A stretch of DNA of 43,739 nucleotides, taken from assembly GCA_022592445.1 (NCBI GenBank), contig JABYQR010000359.1:1-43739 (forward strand), read 5' to 3'. This DNA comes from Cytidiella melzeri. Its lineage: Eukaryota; Basidiomycota; Agaricomycetes; Polyporales; Irpicaceae. Made by a program: the position numbers and the translations under genes. The notes below the pieces were generated by a model that ran no database searches, was not told the DNA's origin, and saw only the letters and a program-made list of their open reading frames with translations. Shown piece by piece: positions 21,077 to 30,080 of this stretch (position 1 is the stretch's first letter; each line of letters opens with the position of its first letter).

Positions 21077-21711
21077 TCAGTGTGATGTTATTGAGATATC
21101 CAGACCAATGTGTTTGCCTTCATCCCAGCTAAGATTGTATGTATATGGATAGATGGTGCGAAGGAAAGCGGGGTCGGTCTGGGTATTGAATTCCTGAAAG
21201 TGCGAGTGGAGGTCCACGAAGAGTGAAGCTTTGATGACCAGGGGCGCTCTGGGGTTTGCTTTGTAGAATTCTTCGATTGCTTCTTAACCATTCTCGAGGG
21301 TTTTGACCGGCTTCCAGCTATTGTGGCCGTCTGAATACCCCTCCCATTTGACTAGGAATTGCAATTTCTTCCATCGTCTGTGTAGCCTGCTGTCTAGCAC
21401 TTTTTCAACGACATACTGCTCGTCTCCTTCTATGATGAATGGATCAGGAGGTGGAGGTACATCTTTGCCGTTGTCATGCCAGGGACTTAGACGGTTGATG
21501 TGGAAGACGGGGTGGATACGGAGATAGCTAGGCAGATCAAGTTTGTAGTTGAGATTGCCAATACATTTATGACCTTGTATGGGCTAAGTTGTCGAGGGCC
21601 AAGTTTAGGGGTAGCCTGGTGGATCTGAACGTTCTTAGCGTTCAGCCAGACCATGTCGCTCACCTGGAAGACACGTGGAGATCGCTTCTCAGATTTGTAG
21701 AGTTGCTTCAT
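21077..21711 (-). pseudogene. Element A integrase C-terminus and chromodomain
   Basis: VFQVSDMVWLNAKNVQIHQ and LGPRQLSPYKVI are the integrase C-terminal region; a frameshift near 21550 follows, then YVVEKVLDSRLHRRWKKLQF with LVKWEGYSDGHNSWKPV (chromodomain) and an in-frame TAA at 21284-21286. The post-stop tail (EAIEEFYKANPRAPLV...) ends at 21077-21079. From 21417 to 20168 the DNA repeats 1-1249 in inverted orientation. Confidence 0.85.
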
Positions 21712-21801
21712 TTTTTCTTTGCTTAGACAAAGAGCTGCTTCGGTCTCTTTATGTACTCGAGCAATGTTGTCAAGGTGCTCATCAAGCGATGGGATATTGC
21801 T

Positions 21802-22617
21802 TCACTTGCCGACTGGTGAGGTAAAGTTGGGACAATATCCGTAGATAACTTTAAACGGTGTTTGTGAGTTACCCGCATGTACTCGTGAGTTGAGTGCAAA
21901 CTCAGCTGCTGGTAGGTGATCAACCCAGTCGTCTTGTTGTTGCTGACAGAATAGACGCAGGTACTGTTCAATATCCTGGTTTTTGCATTTGAATTTGCCA
22001 TTTCCTTGCGGATGATAGGCGGTCGTAAAACCAGTCTCTATGCCCAGGCGGTGATAGAGCGCACGCATGAAGCGCGCTGCAAACTGGGGTCCTCGGTCAG
22101 AGAACACCTTCTTGGGAATGCCATGAAGTCGGAATACTTCTTTGTAATGTAGATCGGCAATCCCCTCAGCGTTAACCTTAGTGGTCGTAGGGATGATGTG
22201 TGTTTGATCAGAGTAATGGTCGACGTAGACTGCGATCGAATCAAATCCCTTAGAGGGTGGCAGCTGAGTGATGAGATCTACTCCGACGTGTTCCCAAGGT
22301 CCGGCCGGAGCTTCCTGAGGCTGTAGTACCGCTTTAGGGTGTGGAGCTGACTTGTATTGTTGACAGCAATCACAACCTAGTACGTAAGTCTCGACGAAGG
22401 CATTCATCTTTGGCCACCAATAGTGTCGTAAGACTAGCTCTATGGTGCCGTGTTTGCCCGGATGACCAGCCGCAGGAGTGTCATGGCAAGATTTGACGAT
22501 TTCGTAACGGAGCTCTTTGTTGTTAGGGATGTAGAGTTTTCCCTTGTAATAGATGAGTCCGTCACTCTCTTCCCATTTGAGTAAACCGCCGACAAGTTTG
22601 CGAGGACCCTTTTTTGT
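21802..22617 (-). pseudogene. Element A integrase core, catalytic Glu replaced
   Basis: HHCC module: CHDTPAAGHPGKHGTIEL and YVLGCDCCQQYK. Core: HVGVDLITQLPPSKG (D1), [13 protein letters not shown] (D2). Where element B has NGQTERVNQE this copy reads NGKFKCKNQD, so the third catalytic residue (codon 21988-21990) is Lys. A single-base loss in an A-run near 22612-22617 puts it out of frame with RNase H. Inserts element DNA into the genome; this copy should not. Confidence 0.88.
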
Positions 22618-24879
22618 AGTGTAGCAAGAGCTTGTGCAACTGCTGCTTCCTGCTCTGTGCATTCTTGGATCTTTGATTTGAGCAGAGAGGTAGTGGCAAG
22701 TGCACTGGTAGCAAAAATCCGGAGGTGTTCCGGTTTCAGTACCACCTGATCCTTGTTGTCTTCTTCGTCCGTGACAGCGTGGGAGTGAAGACGAGAAAGA
22801 GGATCAGCGTGTATTATGGTACTGCCAGGCTTGTGTACCAACACGAAGTCGAAGTCAGCCAAGAGTAGTGACCAACGTGCTTGACGTCGAGTGAGGTGTT
22901 GGGCAGTTTTCCAGTACTGCAGGTTTGCGTGATCTGTCCAGATCTCAAACGGTTCCTTGAGCCCCTCAAGGTAGTGGCGCCAATCTTTGAGAGCCTCGGT
23001 GATGGCTAACATTTCCCGATCAAAGATTTCGTAGTTACGCTCAGCTTCAGTCATGGATGTGGACCGGTAGGCGATAGGGTGGTAGAATCCATCTTCCTTC
23101 GATTTCTGAGAGATGATTCCACCGTTAGCATAGCCTGAGGCATCAACTTCTAGACGTGTAGGGAGTTCAGGGTCCCAAACTGCCAAGATAGGCTTAGTAG
23201 TAAAGGCCTTCTTTAGCAACGTGAAGGCAGTCTGCTGTGCTGGACCCCAGACGAACGGTACATCCTTCTTAGTCAAATTGTGTAAAGGTCGTGCGTGCTT
23301 TGAGAAGTCCTGAATGAAGCGGCGGTAGAAATTGGCAAACCCTATGAACCCTCTAACTTCTTTGAGGTTCTTGGGTGTAGGCCACGTAGAAACTGCTTCG
23401 ACTTTGACAGGGTCCATAGCTACTTCACCGGCGCGAATGATCAACCCGAGGTACTCGATCTCAGATTTCTCAAACTTGCACTTTTCCGGCCGAAGGTAGA
23501 GGTCGTGCTGTTGAAGTCGTTCGAGGACTTCATGTACAACCTTGCAGTGCTCTGTCAGGTTGTTGCTGCAGATCAAGATGTCATCTGTATAGACAGCCAC
23601 CTTGCCCTCGGCGACGAGGTCGGCGAAGATGTTGTCCATCAGAGCTTGGAAGGTAGCGGGTGAGTTCGTGAGACCGAAGAACATGACTTTAGGTTTGAAG
23701 AGTCCTCGGTTGGTAACGAACGCCGCTTTGTACTCGTCTCCTTCTTTGATTCGGACATTGTGATATCCCCAACAAACATCGAATTTGGTGAAGATCTTTG
23801 CACCCTTGAGCTTGTTGATAATGTCGGTAGCAAGCGGTAGTGGGTAACGATTCTTTACCGTGATGTCGTTGAGTTTGCGGTAGTCCTGGATAAGTCGGAG
23901 TTTGTTGTCCTTCTTTTTGATGAAGAAGACTGGAGAAGCCATTGGAGACTTAGAAGGCGTGATGTAACCTTTCGCTAGGTTCTCCTGAATGAACTTGTCA
24001 AGCTCGGCTTGTTCGTTCAGGGGCATAGGATAAACTTTCGATTTGATGGTCTCAGGAGCGTCTGGTTTGAGATCAATCGAATGGTCCCAGGGCTGATGCT
24101 GGGGTAGCCGATTAGACTCTTCCTCAGAGAATACTTTAGCGTGTCTGTGGTACTCTGATGGAACGATGTCTTCGAAGGAGCGCTGAGCTTTAGCTTTGTT
24201 TGCTTCGGCAGCAAGCTTAGTAGAGTAGGTGAAGCCGGCCATACACCAGAATTTGTCAGTGGTGTCTTGGATAGTACCGGCTTTGACCCACTGCCTACGT
24301 TCTTTGCGATTACCGTCAACCTTCTGGAAAGGTTTGTCAGGAGATTCTTCCGAGCCGCTCGGAATTGTCATTTCTCCTTTTTCCCAGTTGACGGTAGGGT
24401 TTACGCGTTTGAGCCATGGTAACCCAAGTATGATGTCTTCTGGACCCAAGTCCGTGACAAGAAACTCTGCCTTTTCTGTGTGGTCTCCAACAGTGAGTGT
24501 AAGGCGAACGAAGTGCGTTAATCCGCCAGCTTTATTCTTAGTTCTGTCGATATTGTGCAATAAGATAACCCTTTCGAGCAGGTGCTGAATAATCTTATGC
24601 TTTTTGACAAACTGATGACTGATGAATAAAGCTGTAGCTCCTGAATCGATCATGGCAGGAATGCGAATGCTTCTATTCAGACCTTTTACTAGTACATGTA
24701 TTCGGAAATGGGACAATAACCGGTCTAGAGACAATATAGTACATGCAGAGATAGTAGACAACGGGCACGGAGTTGCTATGGTACACGAGGCAGAAGACGA
24801 GGAAGACAACAAAGGAGACAAGGACAGGGTATCAGGGGGACTCGCAGCTGCGGCTGTGTCACAAGTCCGTTTCAAAAAA
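22618..24879 (-). CDS. Element A pol: protease, RT, RNase H
   Basis: One long open frame entered by a -1 shift from gag. Protease: [89 protein letters not shown] (YTDD rather than the common YLDD/YMDD). Connection: RGFIGFANFYRRFIQDFSKH. RNase H: LEVDASGYANGGIISQ, YEIFDREMLAITEALKDWRH, WTDHANLQYWKTAQ, VLVHKPGSTIIHADPLSR. About 750 codons intact, the best-preserved pol in the window. Confidence 0.92.
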
Positions 24880-24880
24880 C
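24872..24880 (-). other. gag-pol -1 frameshift site, element A
   Basis: gag ends GCA GTT TTT TGA; moving back one base on UUU gives TTG AAA CGG ACT, the start of the long pol frame. The six-U run precedes the stop as in element B. Confidence 0.6.
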
Positions 24881-26351
24881 TGCATTAATTTTTGCTGCCA
24901 TCTCATCCATTTGCTTCTTCTGGATGTCAAGCATGTCCTTGAGCGCAGCAATCTTAGCATCCTTGTCTTTGGATGTGTCTTGCTTGGCTGCAGTAGTAGT
25001 CGACAATGTCGACGAGGTAGCAGCAACCTTTTGTCCCTTAGGGACGCCTTGGAGCCGTTTTAGGCAAACTGCCCCCCAGTGACCGGTGCCACCGCAGTGG
25101 TTGCAAACCAGGTCATCGGGGTGCTTCGAGTCCCTCTTTTTGTGGTTGTTGGATCCACAAACCGAGCGGCGCTTGCTCATCTCCTTCTTCCATTTCTGGA
25201 AGATCTCCTGCTTGCCCAGACCCGCAAAGAGCAAGTCAAACGATGCAGAGAAACGGGAGGCGTCGATCTCCATAGCGTTGGGATTGCGGAACGCCTGCTG
25301 ATGAGACTTGCCATGCCCTGACGAGCTGTTCACCATGACTTTGCCTGTGCTGTTACGGAGGTTGGCAAGCTGGGCATCAACCGCCTTACACTGATCTTTG
25401 AGTGTGTCGTAGGTGGAGGCGCGAGTTTGGAAGTACGAGACGCGTTGCAAGTACTCGGTGCTCAAGCTCGACTTGAGACAATCGAAGAGGTCCTGCTGGC
25501 TCCAGCCAGTGCGAGGGGCCCAGGTCTCAAACTCGGAGATGTGGGCGGCAAAGGTCTTATTGCCTTGCTTCATGTTGGCTATTTTTGTCTTAGCCTCCAT
25601 GACAGCATCTATTGGCTCAAATTTGGCTTTGAAAGCCTCGATAAACGTATCCCAGCTGTTTCCAAAAGCTGGTTCACTACTGGCCAGCTCCTCAATATGA
25701 GGGCGAGCCCAGTCGGCAGCGTCGTCCTGCATGAACGACAGGGCGCTGGTGATGAGTTTGTGAGGATCAAAGATCCTCGCGCCATTGTTGTCCACCCGGA
25801 CCTGGCCTTGCGTGTCCTGCTGGAAAAACGCCTTGCGCTGGTTCTGGGCCCAGACAATGAAAGCATGCCGGAAAAGCCTTGCTTCCAATGACGTCTTTCC
25901 CTTAAAAGAGACCGGCTTCTTGACAATACTCCGTTCTCGGGACGTGTGCGTTGCTGCGGCGATGGCTGGTGCCTGAGCAGCTGTCAAGGCAGCCACCTGA
26001 TTGGTGAGATCCACCATTCTTTGCATCAGGATGCCGAACATGTTTAGGATATCCTGGGCGCTCAGGTTGGCAGCTGGGCAGCAGCGGGGCGGCCTCGGGT
26101 GCAGCGTTCTGGTCCATGTCTTTGTTGGTGAGGAGGCGGAGATTGTCTTTGTTTGGAGTCTGGTGGTGCTCAGAGTAGTATTTGCTGTTGACCGCTTCTG
26201 TTGGGTCTGCCTGAGTGTACCGATTTGGGCACGGTTGTTCGTCACACTCGTAGAATATGCCTTCGTAGAAGTGGTCGTCTGTGACCGTGCTCGAATCAAA
26301 GAAGTGTATATAATTTTTGCAAGTCGTGGTGGGCAAAAACTTGTGAACTGT
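24872..26351 (-). pseudogene. Element A gag
   Basis: The N-terminus directly after the UAG reads TVHKFLPTTTCKNYIHFF, then ECDEQPCPNRYTQADP, homologous to element B. After a frameshift near 26090 the capsid part follows: KPVSFKGKTSLEARLFRHAF, LSFMQDDAADWARPHIEELA, WDTFIEAFKAKFEPIDAVME. Nucleocapsid knuckle CNHCGGTGHWGAVC (~25085). The first in-frame AUG is about 78 codons after the UAG, inside conserved sequence, so gag cannot start on its own AUG. Confidence 0.85.
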
Positions 26352-26354
26352 CTA
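26352..26354 (-). other. In-frame UAG between ORF0 and gag, element A
   Basis: TGG TAC TAG ACA GTT CAC: the same frame continues into gag. Homologous to 16951-16953. Confidence 0.75.
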
Positions 26355-27079
26355 GTACCACTCAAAGTAACTATCACTATTGACTACGTTAAGTTGTGCT
26401 AGAACTCTATCGTAGTTTTTACGAAGCTGCTTGAAAGAAACTTTCCCAATTGCTTTGCAACCCCAGTCTAGGAGCTGCCACTCGCGGTCTGCTGTGACGG
26501 GTGCAAGATTGTTGACTCGGTTGAGGAAACAATTAACCTTGTTGACGAGGTGGAGCAGGGCGCAACGGTGGTTGGGGTTGGCACGGTTCAGGAGTTCTTC
26601 AAGCTCTGTGAGAGCTTGCAAGCGAGTGCGGACAGCGGTAAGTTTTGGCCTGAAGATGCCTACGAGATCAACCGGTGACAACTTCTTGAAGTCGATCAAC
26701 ACCGGCTTTGGTGCAGCGGGGGCGGGAGTTGGTGCAGGAAGCTTTGCTAGTCGCTCTGCAAAGGTGAGCTTGTGGGTCTGTTGCTCAGCTAAGGTGCGGT
26801 CACGCTCCTCAGCAGCTCGTTCTCCGTATGCTCGTGCAGAGGCGCGGCGTTGGTGATTTTCCTCGTATGAGGGGACGGTGAGGGTGATGCCTTTGACAGG
26901 CGGCTTCTTGGACACGTACTTCGCAACAGTGACCAGGTCTTTGTCAGACCAGCGATGAGGTTGACCACTCTTCCACTTGTCAGCAAGAGCGTCAAGGAAA
27001 GATGGTGGAAGACACCTCTTGAGCTGAGGCTCAGTGGTAGGGAGGATCTTAGAGAAACGGGGGCGCGTGTCTTTAGGCA
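26352..27079 (-). CDS. Element A ORF0 (novel protein upstream of gag)
   Basis: Intact frame of ~242 codons with no AUG. It starts TGCCTAAAGACACG (PKDTRPRFSK...) right after TTGTTTAG, a 3'-splice-like site. Features: basic N-terminus, WSDKDLVTVAKYVSKK, an Ala/Glu-rich helical middle, Pro/Ala linker (LPAPTPAPAAPKP), then the block shared with B: VLIDFKK, DLVGIFRPKLT, REWQLLDWGCKAIGK, SFKQLRKNYDRV, SDSYF. Conservation of the C-terminal block between diverged families shows it is a real protein. Function unknown; perhaps a Gag-like N-terminal domain. Confidence 0.75.
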
Positions 27080-27162
27080 CTAAACAACGCGCAGGGGGTG
27101 GAAACGGACGACGTAAGTGTAGCTCAACGGTATGAGGAGACCGGAGACGTACACGTCAAACA

Positions 27163-27180
27163 GGAATAAACTTTTTAAAA
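27163..27180 (-). promoter_or_regulatory. Conserved leader block and putative 5' splice site, element A
   Basis: TTTTAAAAAGTTTATTCC, identical to 17792-17809 in B and at nearly the same distance (83 vs 84 bases) from ORF0. Splicing at AAAAA|GTTTAT to TTTAG|TGCC (92-nt intron, 27080-27171) would create the ORF0 AUG. Confidence 0.5.
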
Positions 27181-27222
27181 TGGTGGGAGTGGGGGACCCA
27201 GGGTTTACACAACGATCTCGAC

Positions 27223-27234
27223 CTAATGACAAGG
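27223..27234 (-). other. Self-primer binding site, element A
   Basis: TTAGGTCGAGAT directly after the 5' LTR; AGGTCGAGAT pairs perfectly with ATCTCGACCT at the predicted RNA start of three A LTRs (1036, 20381, 33502). This element's own 5' LTR has ATCTTGACCT, giving one G-U wobble. Confidence 0.7.
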
Positions 27235-27985
27235 AGACAGGGCTCGATGTGACAGACAGGGACACGATGTGGATATCAACGAGGAGGTGGTGGCAGGCGT
27301 GTAGCACAGTGCTCTCACCAGCTATCAGACTTTATACAAGTATCTAGGCCAGTAAAGACCAAGTTAGCATTTGTGCTACCAGCTATATAGTACAAGAGGG
27401 GGTGGCTTACCTAGCCCAGTAAAGACCAAGAGGTCAAGATGGGGGGCTGGGAGCGTACATGTAGCAGTATATATAGACTTTAGGGACCTGCGCACAGACC
27501 ATGTTTCAGGGCAGGCTTTGCAAGAAGCCATGTTAACGAAGAACAAAAGAACTACCTAAAGGAGAACAATAGCTATTGTCTAAACCTTGCCAAGAACTCT
27601 ATTCGTGAGAGAATCTATCTAAAAGAAGACCAACTATTGTATTCCATTCCCACACCTGTGAGAACATCCTTCCATAAAGAGAACAATAGGGAAAGAACAA
27701 TAAGGAGTCCATGTGAACAGTATCTATGACGTCAAACCCTAGCTATGGGCTGAGCCATGTGCTTGTAGCCATGTGGTCTTACTTAAGCTAAGTCACATGC
27801 CAGTGTGACGTAGTAGCAAGTAATGTGACCGTGTGGAGCGTCTAAGCCACGTGATACGGGCGCTTAATAGACGTGCAAAGGAGTTTGTGCAGAGAAGGTT
27901 GCAACTGAGCTGCAGCCCAGAGTTTTACAGATAAAAACAAGAGGTAAATTGCGAAAATTAAGGGCTAGTCAGGCCATCCATGACA
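27235..27985 (-). repeat. 5' LTR of element A (A2)
   Basis: 751 bp, starting TGTCATGGATGG at 27985 and ending CTCCTTGTCA. Closest to the solo LTR at 32960-33714. Putative intron 27344-27410; TATATATA precedes the predicted start. Its outer edge cuts a copia RNase H gene. Confidence 0.9.
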
Positions 27986-28563
27986 GTGACCATCTCAATG
28001 CCATTACCCGGGTCTACCGCTACCTCCATGTTAGCAAGGACCTCTGCCTCACGTTCCGTGGTACTCCTCCAGGTGCGCGTGACGGTATTTCTCCCGACCT
28101 TATCGGCTATGTCAATGCTGATTGGGCCTCGGACGTCAACAATCGCCGTTCAATCACGGGGTACGTCTTCATACTCTCGGGTGGCGCCGTCAGCTGGTCG
28201 TCGAAGAGACAACACTCGACTGCGCTATCAAGCACCGAGGCTGAGTATATGGCTGCGTCGCATGCCACCAAGGAGGCCATCTGGCTGCGCTCTTTCCTCA
28301 TCAAGATTGGACATCTGGCCTCAACTTACACTGTTCCCCTCCTCATTGACAACCAGTCGGCTATTGCACTCATCAAGAATCCAGAGCACCACGAGCGCAC
28401 AAAACACATCGCAGTTCGTTATCACTTCATTCGCGACACCTACAATGACGACCTTATTTTCCCTGAGTACGTTCCTACCGGAGATCAGGTCGCCGACATT
28501 TTGACCAAGGCTCTCGCGCGCGAGAAGCACAACCGTTTTTTGCTTGGTATGGGTCTGTTGTGA
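27986..28563 (+). pseudogene. Ty1/copia RNase H, 5'-truncated
   Basis: Starts mid-gene at the LTR edge (DHLNAITRVYRYL) and stays open to TGA 28561-28563. Copia RNase H hallmarks: GYVNADWASDVNNRRSITGY, VSWSSKRQHSTALSSTEAEY, LLIDNQSAIALIKNP, RTKHIAVRYHFIRD and VADILTKALAREKHNRFL. The catalytic D (ADWA), E (STEAEY) and D (IDNQ) are present. The rest of the pol gene is missing, so it cannot act alone. Confidence 0.92.
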
Positions 28564-28930
28564 AGCCCACACCCGCTGAGTGGGCGTGTTGTTTTTATTT
28601 CTCTTTAGTTCATCAGGCATGAACTCACTCACTTTTTTTGTACACTCCTTATTCGGACTCAAGAGCTTTGTGGCATCGGTACTGTATAGTGTCATGATTA
28701 GATAATCACGCGGATATTGCACCAGCGCACAGACTCGCGCACCTCAGTTTCCTCGCACTACTCAAGGCTGACTGAGGTACGATATTCATATACTTTTTTT
28801 AAACTCTTACAGTAGCTAACTTGTTGTAGATTACGTTTGCTTCGCGTACTACAAGTTAGACACTGAGTATATTAGTTTCCTCGCACTACTCAAGGCTGAC
28901 TGAGACTACTTTCGCTTCGCGCTTTGTGCA
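28564..28930 (+). repeat. Copia 3' region / possible LTR remnant
   Basis: Follows the RNase H stop. A 31-bp sequence starting AGTTTCCTCGCACTACTCAA occurs at 28746-28776 and 28874-28904. TATACTTTTTTTAAAC lies between them. LTR edges (perhaps TGTTG at ~28588) are not certain. Confidence 0.4.
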
Positions 28931-30080
28931 CTACAGATTGGGCCACTCGTATCCCTGCAAAACAGGTCACTTTGCAATCGAAATGCACTTTTTGGTTGTT
29001 ACAGACTGCATATGGGTACAAATCTGTACATATTATACACCATTGGATAGCCCTATCTTGTGGCAACATCCTGGTGCAAAACTTGAAGTGGAATTAAGCA
29101 ATTTATGTTCAGTCTAGTGCAAAAAGTCACCCAGACTCAGAATCAAACTCCACTCTTGCTGGCACATGATCTCAAATTTTGGTCAGGTACATGTACAGCA
29201 TCTACAGGCATTGCTTGCCCTCTGGGCAAGGAATACAATCAGAACACATGGCACAAAGCTAATAAAACATTCTCAACCCCTACATTCTTACGCAATGGAG
29301 ATTTATAGTTGCATCAGCAACAAGCACTGCATCTGATTGTGGAACAATCCACAAAGTTTGACAATCATTAGTTGCTCTCTAAGCAGGAGTTACAATCAGA
29401 ACACAGTCTGTGGCAGCTCCAACAGGGGTGAGGCAGTCAGACATCAACAGGACAGATGTAACATATTCTGGGAGTTGATACAATGAGACACCCTCAAGCC
29501 CTTCAGTCAATCAATTTTCTGGCATCAGCAGTGGGTTTTGATAAGCACCACAAGTGACTGTTGCATTAGCAGTGAACACTGCACAAGATTGATGATAATA
29601 TATATGAAGCCCCTTGCTACCATTGGTGACTACCTTTCTCAATGTATGTCTCCTTTTATAGCAACTAAACATATCAATTGTAGTGCAGTCACTTTATCCC
29701 AGATTAAGTTGCTTATCAAAGGTGTTATTTTTAGCAAATGCCCTTACTACAGTCAATATTCATCACCAGATTACATGACAAGGTTCTTACCAGGAACAAA
29801 GTTGTTTACTGAGTTTAGGTTTGGTAACAACCTCACTGGTTCAAGCAACAAATTCAGGCTATATGACCCTATCAGCAACATAACCACTTGTAACCCTGCT
29901 CCTGCAGTTGATCCCAATTGTATCCAGATTATGTAATATAGTTCAACACCATTGTGGAGAAGATGCACATCAAACAACCTTTATCTCTACGCTCAACTCT
30001 ACAAACTTGTTTTATCTCCATACTCACACTTGTTGTAGCACTCTAAACAATACATCACAGTTCTTTTTATTCCTAAATGA
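28931..30080 (+). other. AT-rich, CpG-poor stretch, no gene recognised
   Basis: Short frames only. The same composition as the helicase relic to its right (many CA/TG, few CG), so it is probably the decayed upstream part of that gene or element, but I see no motif to prove it. Confidence 0.35.

Larger units (their letters stand above)
20168..27985 (-). mobile_element. Full-length Ty3 chromovirus element A (chimeric)
   Basis: 7,818 bp with the same gene order as element B. Flanking pentamers differ (CTACC left, GTGAC right), and the two LTRs diverge by many percent: the 3' LTR matches the copy at 507-1249 (A1) while the 5' LTR matches the solo LTR at 32960 (A2). It is therefore probably a recombinant of two insertions. 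Gag and pol carry frameshifts, the integrase lost its catalytic Glu, and the chromodomain has a TAA. Confidence 0.9.
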
